A DNA stretch of 64,000 nt from Rhodothermales bacterium (lineage in GTDB: Bacteria; Bacteroidota; Rhodothermia; Rhodothermales; JANQRZ01), in contig JBDUXZ010000011.1 of assembly GCA_039944855.1 (NCBI GenBank), forward strand, positions 1 through 64,000. Reading direction: 5' to 3'. Shown here piece by piece: positions 16,917 to 25,774 of the stretch (its first letter is position 1; the number at the start of each line of letters is the position of its first letter). The translations under genes and the position numbers were made by a program. The notes under the pieces are model-generated. The model was not told the DNA's origin. It made no database searches and worked only from the letters and a program-made list of their open reading frames with translations.

Positions 16917-18638
16917 CTACTCCCGTCTCCCCGCCGAGATCAGCTCGCGGGCGCTCGCGAGCGCGGCCTCGCTGACGGCCTCGCCGCTGACGAGCGCGGC
17001 CACCTCGCGCGCCCGCTGGTCGTCGGCGAGCCGCTTGATCCGCGTCTTCGTCCGCTTCCCCTCGACGTACTTCTCGACGAGGAAGTGGTGGTCGCCGAGC
17101 GCGGCGATCTGCGGGAGGTGCGTGATGGCGATGATCTGGTGGTAGGCCCCGAGCCGCTGCATGCTCTCGCCGACGCGCCGCGCGATCTCGCCGGAGATCC
17201 CCACGTCGATCTCGTCGAAGACGAGGATCGGGAGCCGCTCGCTCTTGGCGAGGATGGTCTTGAGCGCGAGCATGATCCGGCTGATCTCGCCGCCGGAGGC
17301 CACCTTTGCAAGCGGGCGCGGGACCTCGCCGACGTTCGTCGTGATGTAGAACTCGACCACGTCGGCGCCGTGCGGGAAGGCCCGGAGCCGCTCCGTCCGG
17401 GGCCCGTTCGGGAACGCGACCCACCCCGCCGCGTCGGCCTCGTGCGCGAACTCGACGACGAACTGGCTGTGCGGCATCCCGAGGTCGGCGAGCTCCTGCC
17501 GGATCATCTTCTCGATCCGCTCGGCAACCTCGTGGCGCTTCTGGCTCAGGCGGTACGCGGCCTCGGAGAGCCGCGTCTGCGCCTCGCCGATCTGCCCGTC
17601 GAGCCGGGCGATCGCGCCCTCGAAGTCGGCGGCGAGCGCGTACGTCTCGCCGATCTCGCGGCGGTGGTCGAGCACGGCGTCGAGCGAACCGCCGTACTTC
17701 CGTTTGAGCGTTTCGAGCTGGCCGAGCCGCTCGCGGATGCCTTCGAGCCGCTCGGGATTGAACTCGATCCGGGCGTTGTAGTCCTGCAAGAACTTCGTCG
17801 CCTCCTCGACGGCGATCTCGGCCGACTGCATCTCGGCGAGCGTCGCCTCGAACGCGCTGTCGATCCGGGCGAGGTCGCGCAGCTCGTTGCGGACGACGAC
17901 GAGGCGGTCGTAGATGGCGTCTTCGCTCTCGTAGAGCATCTCGTAGAGGCCGGACGTGGCCTCGAAGAGGGTCTCGGCGTTCTCCAGAATCCGCCGCTCG
18001 GCTTCGAGCGCGTCCTCCTCGTCGGCCTCGGGCGCGACGGCGTCGATCTCGCCGATCTGAAACTCGATGAGCGACTTCTGCTGTTCGAGTTGCTTCTCAC
18101 GGCGGACGAGCGTGTCGCGCTCGCGCCCGAGCCGGAGGACGTCGGCGTAGTGGTCGGCGTAGGTCGTCACGAGCCCGCCGAGGCCGCCGAAGTCGTCGAG
18201 GAGCGCGAGGTGGGTCTCGGTGCGGAGGAGCGACTGGTGCTCGTGCTGGCCGTGGAGGTCGAGGAGCTGCTCGGCCACGTCGCGGAGCACGGCGAGCGTG
18301 GCGGGCGTGTCGTTGACGAAGGCGCGGCTGTGCGTGCCCGAGACCTCGCGGCGGACGATGAGCACGCCGTTCTCGTTCGGCTCGATCTCGTTCGCGCGGA
18401 GGAGGTCGGGCAGCCGCCCCTCGTTCGCGTCGTCGAAGAGGCCCTCGATGACGGCCTTTTTCGCACCCGCGCGGACGGCCTCGGTCGAGGCTCGCTCGCC
18501 GAGGATGAGGCCGAGCGCGCCGAGGAGGATGCTCTTGCCCGCGCCCGTCTCGCCGGTGATGATGTTGAGCCCGCTGTCGAACTCGACCTCGAGCGCCTCG
18601 ATGAGGGCGTAGTCGCGGATGTGGAGGCTGCGGAGCAT
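16917..18638 (-). CDS. recN: DNA repair protein RecN (SMC-like ATPase)
   Basis: A 573-aa SMC-family ATPase acting in double-strand-break repair. N-terminal Walker A GETGAGKSILLGALGL (about residues 28-44) is followed by the RecN block GERAST, long coiled coils (about residues 150-380, e.g. RREKQLEQQKSLIEFQIGEI), and a C-terminal ABC signature LAKVASGGEISRIMLALK with Walker B LPILVFDEIDVGISG. Length fits the family. ATG 18638 was chosen because MLRSLHIRDYALIE is the conserved N terminus; the longer frame adds 12 residues that overlap a palindromic repeat. Confidence 0.95.
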   Translation of the reverse strand: MLRSLHIRDYALIEALEVEFDSGLNIITGETGAGKSILLGALGLILGERASTEAVRAGAKKAVIEGLFDDANEGRLPDLLRANEIEPNENGVLIVRREVSGTHSRAFVNDTPATLAVLRDVAEQLLDLHGQHEHQSLLRTETHLALLDDFGGLGGLVTTYADHYADVLRLGRERDTLVRREKQLEQQKSLIEFQIGEIDAVAPEADEEDALEAERRILENAETLFEATSGLYEMLYESEDAIYDRLVVVRNELRDLARIDSAFEATLAEMQSAEIAVEEATKFLQDYNARIEFNPERLEGIRERLGQLETLKRKYGGSLDAVLDHRREIGETYALAADFEGAIARLDGQIGEAQTRLSEAAYRLSQKRHEVAERIEKMIRQELADLGMPHSQFVVEFAHEADAAGWVAFPNGPRTERLRAFPHGADVVEFYITTNVGEVPRPLAKVASGGEISRIMLALKTILAKSERLPILVFDEIDVGISGEIARRVGESMQRLGAYHQIIAITHLPQIAALGDHHFLVEKYVEGKRTKTRIKRLADDQRAREVAALVSGEAVSEAALASARELISAGRRE

Positions 18639-18659
18639 AGCGCGTTCGTGGAATCGGCG

Positions 18660-18687
18660 GTAGAGACGCAGCATGCTGCGTCTCTAC
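18660..18687. repeat. Perfect 28-bp palindrome GTAGAGACGCAGCA...
   Basis: GTAGAGACGCAGCA followed directly by its reverse complement. It lies between the recN start and the stop of the upstream minus-strand gene, where it could end transcription of that gene. Same termini as the palindromes at 6622 and 53584, so it belongs to a dispersed hairpin family. Confidence 0.7.
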
Positions 18688-18712
18688 GGATGGCACAGCG
18701 GAGGGCCGGAGT

Positions 18713-19348
18713 TTACGAATCCGAGGCCGGCGAATCCGATGCAGACTCGGTGGGTTCGCCGCCGAGTTGCCGCGCGCCCTCGCACGACTGCGGCGCGAGT
18801 TCGCGCTGCAACTCGGCGGAGATCCGCAGGACGACCTCCACCTGTGCAAGCGTCGGCTCCCCCGTCTGCATGACGACGCCGAGCGCCTGCCGCACGAGCC
18901 CCTGGTACATCTCGACGAGGGTGTAGTAGCGGCCGATGCCGAGCGCCTGCTCGTACGGGAAGAGCGCGAGTGCGCCCTTTGCCTGCGCCGTCTCGTACGC
19001 CGCCGTCGTGACGAATGCGGGGTTGTACCCACGCCACGTCGGCATCTGCCGCATCGCGATCATCCCGTCACCTTGCACGGCCGAGGCGTTCGCTACCCGC
19101 ACGCTGTCGAGTTCAGCGAGGACACGCTGGTGGTAGGTCTGCGCCTGTGTCAGCCGCTCGCAGTTGTATGCCATCTCGCCCGCGATCCCACGCAGTGCCA
19201 CGCGCTCCTCGCGCTGGTCCACGAAGTGCTGTCGGAGTTCGTTCGCCCCGAGCGCGAGTGTCACGCCGAGCACGACGACGAACACTTCGAAGGCGAGTTG
19301 TCGCCACGTGAACTGCCGTTTCGCGGAGGGTCGTCGTCGGCTGAGCAT
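18713..19348 (-). CDS. Hypothetical N-terminally membrane-anchored protein
   Basis: A 211-aa protein. Basic N terminus, then one transmembrane helix (about residues 19-38, FEVFVVVLGVTLALGANELR), then an extracytoplasmic helical domain. The helix-plus-helical-domain layout (membrane anchor followed by ELRQHFVDQREER) resembles small Bacteroidota proteins of the DUF6090 type, but I am not certain of the family. The C-terminal tail is Ser/Asp-rich (ESASDSPASDS). It lies just upstream of recN in the same direction and is followed by a palindrome. Confidence 0.65.
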   Translation of the reverse strand: MLSRRRPSAKRQFTWRQLAFEVFVVVLGVTLALGANELRQHFVDQREERVALRGIAGEMAYNCERLTQAQTYHQRVLAELDSVRVANASAVQGDGMIAMRQMPTWRGYNPAFVTTAAYETAQAKGALALFPYEQALGIGRYYTLVEMYQGLVRQALGVVMQTGEPTLAQVEVVLRISAELQRELAPQSCEGARQLGGEPTESASDSPASDS

Positions 19349-19363
19349 GAGGTCGAAGGAGGG

Positions 19364-19858
19364 CTAGAGCGTGAGGGTCGCGAGGTCGTAGAGCCCGAGT
19401 GTAAGGAATCCCGCCGCGGCAATCGAAGCGACGGTCCGCACATGGTTCCACCGCGTCCACCGCGCGGCGTAGTCGGGCCAGAACGCGATGGCGTCGGCCC
19501 CCTCTCGCTCGGCGAGCGCATTGTTGAGCGGGACGTTTCCAGCGGCCGTCACCCCGAAGGCCCCGATGAGGTAGAGCGCGGCTCCCGCGAGCACGTTCAG
19601 CGTCGGCGGGTGCCAGCCGATGAGCGCACCGAGGAGGAGGAACGCGCATGCCACCGCCGTCCCGACGAAGAGGAACAGGAAGAGCGGGTTGAGGATCGTG
19701 ACGTTGACGGCCTGCATGAACGCGACGGCGCGTTCCGGGGCGAGTCGCGCGAGGGCCGGCATCACCGCGTTCGAGAACACGAAGAACAGCCCGCCCATCA
19801 GCCCGCTCCCGATCGCAGCGAAGGCAACCACGGAGACCAGCAAGTCGGCGTAGGACAT
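19364..19858 (-). CDS. DUF1772 (anthrone oxygenase-like) membrane protein
   Basis: A 164-aa protein with four predicted transmembrane helices. The DUF1772 signature NVPLNNALAEREG followed by a Trp-rich WTRWNHVRT block occupies residues about 105-145. Family members include anthrone oxygenases of polyketide clusters, but in most bacteria the function is unknown. Start chosen at ATG 19858; a longer in-frame alternative adds 11 residues. It lies 15 bp upstream of the next minus-strand gene and is probably co-transcribed. Confidence 0.8.
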   Translation of the reverse strand: MSYADLLVSVVAFAAIGSGLMGGLFFVFSNAVMPALARLAPERAVAFMQAVNVTILNPLFLFLFVGTAVACAFLLLGALIGWHPPTLNVLAGAALYLIGAFGVTAAGNVPLNNALAEREGADAIAFWPDYAARWTRWNHVRTVASIAAAGFLTLGLYDLATLTL

Positions 19859-19931
19859 CGGGACACTCGGACGATAGGCGGGAGACCGCAAGCTAGCGAT
19901 CTCCCACCTTCCGAATCACCACAGGGTAGAC

Positions 19932-20339
19932 TTACGGATAGTCTGCTGAATAAACGTATCCGAAGCGGTGGAGACTGTCAACCGGCCCCGAGTAGTCCAC
20001 AAGACCCTCTCTGCCTGCCGTCACAATAATTGCGAAGCGGTAGGGCTCGAACTCCCCGATAGTATTGGGTGACATCACATCCCCAACTGCCAGTCCCTTC
20101 GGGAGAGTAAACACGGTCTCCATTTCTCCTCCCGTGTCCGAGAAAACGCCGATGTCGACCGCGCGAGTCAAGACCCCCGTCCGGTGCGCCTCACAAATCG
20201 AGGGGAAGCCGAGCCACCGCTCGATGGCGCTCCAACTCAGCCAGACATTGAACGCCACTGATACTAGCAGCAACGCGATCAGAAGTCGCCTCCCTGTTAC
20301 CTCAGACTGGCCTGGGTAGCCCCTCATTCTATCCGGCAT
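19932..20339 (-). CDS. Hypothetical single-pass membrane protein downstream of secA
   Basis: A 135-aa protein with one transmembrane helix (about residues 17-37, RRLLIALLLVSVAFNVWLSW) and an extracytoplasmic domain with a single Cys (ICEAHRTGV) and MSPNTIGEFEPYRFAI. No family recognised. It begins 8 bp after the secA stop codon and so may be co-transcribed with it. It is clearly less GC-rich than secA and its neighbours, which could mean recent acquisition. A second ATG (20327) four codons downstream is an equally good start. Confidence 0.6.
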   Translation of the reverse strand: MPDRMRGYPGQSEVTGRRLLIALLLVSVAFNVWLSWSAIERWLGFPSICEAHRTGVLTRAVDIGVFSDTGGEMETVFTLPKGLAVGDVMSPNTIGEFEPYRFAIIVTAGREGLVDYSGPVDSLHRFGYVYSADYP

Positions 20340-20347
20340 CCCCGAAA

Positions 20348-23300
20348 TCAGTCCTCCACGCGGACGAGCATCCAGCCGTTGTTGATCTTCGAAACGGCGT
20401 GCTTGTACTTCAGCGTCTCCTCGACCCCGGTGGACGGGTTCATGATCGTCACGCGGTCGTTGCGGCCGGGCTCTTTCTCGACGACGACGGGCTCGGCGGC
20501 CACCGTTGGGTCGCGCTCGGCGGAGGAGCCGTTGCCGCCGGTGTTGACACCGTAGCTCTGCTTCTCCTCCTTCTGCGCCTGCGCCCGGCTGCGGTCGAGG
20601 CGGGACTTCGGCGCGGCGGTCTGGGTCTGCACGCGCTTGCCGTCGACGAGCGGGCCAGCTTTGAAGACGAGGGAGACGGCCTCCTGCTGGATCTCCTGCA
20701 TCATCTCGGCGAAGAGCTTGTACGCCTCCATCTTGTACTCGATGAGCGGGTCCTTCTGCCCGTAGGCGCGGAGCCCGATGCCCTCCTTCACCTCGTCGAG
20801 GTCGCGGAGGTGCTCGGTCCACCGGCTGTCGATCGTCGAGAGCACGGCGGCGCGTTCGAGCCCGTCGTTCACCTCCTGCCCGTTCGTCGCCACCACGTCT
20901 TCGGGGCGGACGACGACGCGCATCATCTTGCGACCGTCGGTGAAGTCGACGAACAGCCGCTCGGGCTTCTTCTCGTCGTCGGGGCGGTTGACGATCTCCT
21001 GGATCGAGTTGAAGAACGGGCGAGCGAGCGACTCGCGCTTGCGGTTGTAGTGGGCGAGCGCGGCGTCGTAGACGGCCTCGATCATCCCGTCCTCGCCGAG
21101 CCCGAACGCCTTCTGCCGGTCCATCTCGAAGTCGAACGCGAGCGTCCGCATCAGCTCCTCGCGGAGCCCGTCGAGGTCGCCGTCGCCGAAGTGGGCGTGG
21201 ACGAGGCGCTCGACGACCTGGTAGAGCATGTCGAGGATGTCCGAGTGCAGCCGGTCGCCGAGGAGGGCGTGGAGGCGCTGGTCGTAGATGACGGTGCGCT
21301 GCGCGTTGAGCACGTCGTCGTAGTCGAGCTGGCGCTTGCGGATGGCGAAGTTGTTCTGCTCGACCTTCTTCTGCGCGCGCTCGATGCCCTTCGTGATCCA
21401 CTTGTGGGTGATCACCTCGCCCTCTTCCATCCCGAGCTTGTCCATGATCTTCGCCGTCCGGTCGTGGCCGAAGAGGCGCATCAGGTCGTCTTCGAGCGAG
21501 ACGTAGAACACCGACTCGCCGGGGTCGCCCTGGCGGCCGGACCGGCCGCGGAGCTGGAGGTCGATCCGGCGCGACTCGTGGCGCTCGGTGCCGAGGATCG
21601 CGAGGCCGCCCTTGTCTTTGACGGCGTCCTTGATCTTGATGTCGGTCCCGCGCCCGGCCATGTTCGTCGCGATCGTGACGGCGCCTTCGCGGCCCGCCTC
21701 GGCGACGATCTGGGCCTCGCTCTTGGCGCGGTCCTTCCGCGCGTTGAGCACGTTGTGCGGGATGTTCTGCCGCTTGAGCATCCGCGCGAGCGTCTCCGAC
21801 ACGTCGACGCTCGTGGTGCCGACGAGTACGGGCTGGCCGGCCTCGTGGTACGCGCGGATTTTGTCGAGGATGGCGTTGTACTTCTCGCGCTTCGTCTTGT
21901 AGACGAGGTCTTCCTCGTCGGCGCGGGCGATCGGGCGGTTCGTCGGGATGATCGAGACTTCCATGTCGTAGATCTTCCCGAACTCCTCGGCCTCGGTCTC
22001 GGCCGTGCCCGTCATGCCGGAGAGCTTGTGGTAGAGGCGGAAGTAGTTCTGCAGCGTGATCGTCGCGTACGTCTGCGTCGCCTTCTGGACCTGCACCTGC
22101 TCCTTCGCTTCGATGGCCTGGTGGAGCCCGTCGGAGTAGCGGCGGCCCGGCAGCACACGGCCCGTGTGCTGGTCGACGATCTGCACCTTCTCGTCCTGGA
22201 CGATGTACTCGACGTCCTTCTCGTAGAGCGTGTACGCCTTGAGGAGTTGGTTGACGGCGTGGATGTGCTCGGAGCGCTCGGCGAAGCGGGTGTAGAGGTC
22301 ACGCTTGGCGGCCTCCATCTCGTTGGCGAGCACGCGGAGGTCGTTGTCGAGCTTGTGCTGGCGCTTCTCGTCGGAGAGCGAGGCGTCGGCTTTGAGTTCG
22401 GCGCGGAGGTCCTCCTTCTTCTGCTCGAACTCCTTCTCGATGCGAGCGATCTCGTAGCCCACGTCGGGGATGATGAAGAACTCGATGTCCGAGCCTGCGG
22501 CTTTCGCGATGAACTCGCGGCCCTGGTCCGTCAGCTCGAGCGAGTGCTGCTTCTCGTCGAGGGCGAAGTGGAGCACCTCGTCCACCTCGGGCATCCGCTT
22601 GGCGTTGTCCTGGAGGTAGAAGAACTCGGTCTTGCGGAGGAGCTGGTCGACACCGGGCTCTCCCTTGAGCTTGATGAGCCGCTTGTTCTTCGGGTAGCCG
22701 CGCTCGGCGCGGAGAAGGGCGAGGCCGGCCTCGTCTTCGAGCCGGCGCGCCTCCTTCTTGTCGCCCGCCGCTTCGGCCGCGGCCTGCTCCTTGAGCAGCC
22801 GCTCCGCATCGCCGACGAGGCCGGCGACGAGCTTCTGCTGGGCATAGACGAGCCGGTCCACGGGGGGCCGCAGTTCCTCGAAGCGGTCCTCCTCGGCGTC
22901 CGGCACGGGGCCGGAGATGATGAGCGGCGTTCGCGCCTCGTCGATGAGCACGGAGTCCACCTCGTCCACGATCGCGTAGTGGTGGCGGCGCTGGACGAGT
23001 TGGTTGGCGTCGACGACGAACGAGTTGTCGCGGAGGTAGTCGAACCCGAACTCGTTGTTGGTGCCGTACGTGATGTCGGCGCGGTACGCCTGGCGGCGGC
23101 CGGCCGAGTGCGGCTCGTGTCCGTCGATGCAATCGACGGTCAGGCCGAGGTATTCGTAGATCGGCCCCATCCACTGCGCGTCGCGCTGGGCGAGGTACGG
23201 GTTGACCGTGACGAGGTGGACGCCGCGCCCGACGAGCGCGTTGAGGTACATCGGGGCGACGGACGTGAGCGTCTTACCCTCGCCCGTTTTCATCTCGGCC

Positions 23301-23812
23301 ACGCGCCCGCGGTGGAGCACGATGCCGCCGATGAGTTGCACGTCGAACGGCACCATCTCCCACGTGATCTCGCTGCCGCCCGCTTCCCACGTCTTCCCGA
23401 GGTGGCGGCGACAGACCTCCTTCACGACGGCGAACGCTTCGGGCAGGAGCTCTTCGAGCACGTCCTCGACGGTGTCGAGCCACTCCTGTTCGAGGTCGTC
23501 GAGTTGCTCGACGAGCGTCTGCCGCTCGGCGTGGCTGAGCGTCTCGCCGGCATCGGGAGCCTGCCCGTCCCCGCCGACCGGCTCCTCGTTCGCCGCGCGG
23601 AGGCGGGCGCGGATCTCGGTCCGCTCGCGGTCGAGCTCGGCGACGGCCTCGTTGATGCGGGCCTTGAACTCGGCGGTCTTACCCTTGAGCTCGGCCTCCG
23701 TGAGGTGCTGGAAGCGGTCGGCGTAGTCGTTGATCTCGTCGACGAGCGGCTGGAACTGCGAGATGTCGCGCTTATTCCGTTCGCCGAAGAGTTTCTTGAT
23801 GACGTTCAACAT
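20348..23812 (-). CDS. secA: Preprotein translocase ATPase SecA
   Basis: A 1154-aa motor ATPase that drives proteins through SecYEG. Motifs: Walker A EMKTGEGKTLTSVAP (about residue 175), helicase-like DEVDSVLIDEARTPLII (about 280), GTERHESRRIDLQLRGRSGR and QGDPGES in NBD2. It is about 250 residues longer than E. coli SecA, because of Bacteroidota-type insertions including a long charged block in NBD1 (about residues 310-510, e.g. EFEQKKEDLRAELKADASL). The C terminus lacks the CxCx8C(H) zinc motif and ends instead in a basic domain with VTIMNPSTGVEETLKYKHAV. The start follows a C/T-rich leader. Confidence 0.96.
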   Translation of the reverse strand: MLNVIKKLFGERNKRDISQFQPLVDEINDYADRFQHLTEAELKGKTAEFKARINEAVAELDRERTEIRARLRAANEEPVGGDGQAPDAGETLSHAERQTLVEQLDDLEQEWLDTVEDVLEELLPEAFAVVKEVCRRHLGKTWEAGGSEITWEMVPFDVQLIGGIVLHRGRVAEMKTGEGKTLTSVAPMYLNALVGRGVHLVTVNPYLAQRDAQWMGPIYEYLGLTVDCIDGHEPHSAGRRQAYRADITYGTNNEFGFDYLRDNSFVVDANQLVQRRHHYAIVDEVDSVLIDEARTPLIISGPVPDAEEDRFEELRPPVDRLVYAQQKLVAGLVGDAERLLKEQAAAEAAGDKKEARRLEDEAGLALLRAERGYPKNKRLIKLKGEPGVDQLLRKTEFFYLQDNAKRMPEVDEVLHFALDEKQHSLELTDQGREFIAKAAGSDIEFFIIPDVGYEIARIEKEFEQKKEDLRAELKADASLSDEKRQHKLDNDLRVLANEMEAAKRDLYTRFAERSEHIHAVNQLLKAYTLYEKDVEYIVQDEKVQIVDQHTGRVLPGRRYSDGLHQAIEAKEQVQVQKATQTYATITLQNYFRLYHKLSGMTGTAETEAEEFGKIYDMEVSIIPTNRPIARADEEDLVYKTKREKYNAILDKIRAYHEAGQPVLVGTTSVDVSETLARMLKRQNIPHNVLNARKDRAKSEAQIVAEAGREGAVTIATNMAGRGTDIKIKDAVKDKGGLAILGTERHESRRIDLQLRGRSGRQGDPGESVFYVSLEDDLMRLFGHDRTAKIMDKLGMEEGEVITHKWITKGIERAQKKVEQNNFAIRKRQLDYDDVLNAQRTVIYDQRLHALLGDRLHSDILDMLYQVVERLVHAHFGDGDLDGLREELMRTLAFDFEMDRQKAFGLGEDGMIEAVYDAALAHYNRKRESLARPFFNSIQEIVNRPDDEKKPERLFVDFTDGRKMMRVVVRPEDVVATNGQEVNDGLERAAVLSTIDSRWTEHLRDLDEVKEGIGLRAYGQKDPLIEYKMEAYKLFAEMMQEIQQEAVSLVFKAGPLVDGKRVQTQTAAPKSRLDRSRAQAQKEEKQSYGVNTGGNGSSAERDPTVAAEPVVVEKEPGRNDRVTIMNPSTGVEETLKYKHAVSKINNGWMLVRVED

Positions 23813-24239
23813 GGGACGTAGGGAATGGGGTCTACTTCAAAAGTCGTGGCCGCGGGGCAGGGCGCGGGGCCGAGCGTTCGGACGATACAACGTGGTGGGG
23901 CGGCAGGGCCATGCGGCGCGCGCGATTCTTCGAAAGCGGACAGCGCGGGCGCCGGCGGGTCCGTACGCGGGCGACGGTGCGGGATTTTTGCACGGGAGGC
24001 CCGCTCACGGGCATCGTACCTTATACTTTCGGGCTATCGGCCAATCCGGCAGCAAACTACAACGGAGGACACCGCCTATCGGCTCTGGATACTACGCGCA
24101 GCGTGCTCGCAAACGTGATGCCGATGCGTCAGCCGTGCTCTCACGCGAGGTGCCAACGCGCGTTCCCGCCCGCTACGCGTTTCCTCCCGTTCTTTACGGC
24201 GGTTTCCCTGCCTCCCGTCCTCCCTGCCGATTTGTCTTC
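23813..24239. other. Divergent intergenic region between secA and porQ
   Basis: About 430 bp without a supportable gene; frames reading into porQ from upstream look non-coding. It must hold the promoters of both divergent genes. A TACTTTCG motif at 24024-24031 and a run GATTTTTG at 23982-23989 are the only promoter-like sites I noticed. Confidence 0.5.
24024..24031 (+). promoter_or_regulatory. TAnnTTYG promoter motif upstream of porQ
   Basis: TACTTTCG, within CTTATACTTTCGGG, 209 bp before the porQ ATG. An identical octamer stands upstream of the gene at 38662. Confidence 0.3.
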
Positions 24240-25202
24240 ATGCTGCGCTCCCTGCTCCTCACCGCCCTCGTCGTCCTGCCCACGCTCGCGAGCGCTCAGC
24301 CGAGCCGACTGACCGGATTCGGCTTGCTCCGGCTCGAACCCTCGGCCCGCGCGACGGCCCTCGCTGGGGCCTACGGCGTCGGCTCGGGCGAAGACGTGAA
24401 CGCCCTCTTCGCCAACCCCGCCCTTCTCGGCGAGGCCGACCACGGGCAGCTCGCGGTGAGCTACCTCAACCACCTCTCGGACATCAGCGCCGGATTCGTG
24501 GTCTACGCCCGCCACGTCGAGCGCCTCGGCGGCACCGTCGCCGGGTCCGTCCGCTTCCTCTCCTACGGCGACTTCGAGCGCGCCGACGCCGACGGCACCC
24601 GCTCCGGCGACACGTTCGGCGCCTCCGACGCGATCGTCACGCTGAGCTACGCCCGGCCTGCCGGCGACCGCCTCCACGTCGGCGGCAGCGCCCACGCCGT
24701 GTTCTCCTCCGTCGACGACGCGAGCGCGAACGCCCTCGCCGCCGATTTTGGCGTGACGTACCAGATCCCCGCGCAGGGCCTCGCGCTCAGCGCCTCGCTC
24801 CACAACCTCGGCGTGGTCACGAGCGACCTCGGGGCGGAGGGCGACGAACTCCCCACGGACCTCCGCTTCGCGGTGTCGAAGCGCCTGCAGTATGTCCCGC
24901 TCCTCATCACTGTCGCAGGCTACGACCTGACCTCGTTCGAGAGCGAGAACGGGACGGCGCTCAACGAGATCGCCCGCCACCTCTCGATCGGCGGCGAGTT
25001 GCAATTCGGCGAGGCGTTCGCCCTCCGCGCGGGCTACAACCACCGGCTCCACGAGGAGCTCAAGACCGGGACGCGGATCGACCTCGCCGGGCTCGGCCTC
25101 GGCTTCGGGCTGAACCTCCGCCGCTTCGGGTTCGACTACGCCTACAACGCGTGGAGCTCGTTCGGCGGCCTCCACCACATCACGCTCCGCACCCGGATCT
25201 GA
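24240..25202 (+). CDS. porQ: Type IX secretion system protein PorQ
   Basis: A 320-aa outer-membrane beta-barrel protein of the PorV/PorQ (FadL-like) superfamily. Signal peptide residues 1-19 (LASAQ). The family hallmark FGLLRLEPSARATALAGAYG followed by NALFANPALLG marks PorQ/PorV; the remaining sequence is alternating amphipathic strands ending in an aromatic/basic C terminus. In T9SS, PorQ works with PorZ at the attachment complex that handles sorted cargo, fitting the T9SS-tailed proteins at 14591 and 49710. The start follows a C/T-rich leader; two paralogous lipoprotein genes follow. Confidence 0.88.
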   Translation: MLRSLLLTALVVLPTLASAQPSRLTGFGLLRLEPSARATALAGAYGVGSGEDVNALFANPALLGEADHGQLAVSYLNHLSDISAGFVVYARHVERLGGTVAGSVRFLSYGDFERADADGTRSGDTFGASDAIVTLSYARPAGDRLHVGGSAHAVFSSVDDASANALAADFGVTYQIPAQGLALSASLHNLGVVTSDLGAEGDELPTDLRFAVSKRLQYVPLLITVAGYDLTSFESENGTALNEIARHLSIGGELQFGEAFALRAGYNHRLHEELKTGTRIDLAGLGLGFGLNLRRFGFDYAYNAWSSFGGLHHITLRTRI

Positions 25203-25282
25203 GCGCACAGGATTTGGCCGGGTACGAATGGGCGCTTCGGGCTAGTTTAGGCCGCGTCTCCCTTCCCCCTATCCCCTCCGCC

Positions 25283-25774
25283 ATGCGCCTCTCGCTCCTG
25301 CTCCTCGCCCTCACCCTCACCGCCGGCGCCTGCTCCACGAGCGAGTCGATGCGGGACGACGCTCCTACCATGAGCACGGAAGAGATCACGGACGATCAGC
25401 CGACGCAACGGATCACGCTCAGCGAGCCCTTCGCCGTCGAACTCGGCGCGAAAGCCCGCTTCCCCGCCGACGACGTGGAGGTCCGCTTCGACAGCATCAC
25501 GAGCGACAGCCGGTGCCCGGCGAACGCGACGTGCGTCCGCGCCGGCGAGGCCTACGCTCACTTCACCCTCCTCGAAGCCGACGGCTCGACCACGCCGTTC
25601 AAGCTGGAGATGCCGGGCCTCGTGATGGAGATGCCGGACTCCGAGCGCGTCACCTTCCAGCAGGTGGACCGGTTCTCGGTCGCGCTCTATCTCCTCCAGC
25701 CCTACCCCGAACTCGCCGAGGAAGCGGACATGCCGACGACCGCCACGCTTGAAGTCCGCCGTACGATGCGATGA
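25283..25774 (+). CDS. Lipoprotein with SRCP motif, copy 1
   Basis: A 163-aa predicted lipoprotein (lipobox LTAGAC). A beta-rich domain contains VRFDSITSDSRCPANATCV, the 'D-S-R-C-P-x4-C' motif seen in many small Bacteroidota lipoproteins and likely forming a disulfide. The C-terminal half ends in FSVALYLLQPYPELAEE. The next gene is a paralogue overlapping it by 4 bp (ATGA). Function unknown. Confidence 0.8.
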   Translation: MRLSLLLLALTLTAGACSTSESMRDDAPTMSTEEITDDQPTQRITLSEPFAVELGAKARFPADDVEVRFDSITSDSRCPANATCVRAGEAYAHFTLLEADGSTTPFKLEMPGLVMEMPDSERVTFQQVDRFSVALYLLQPYPELAEEADMPTTATLEVRRTMR

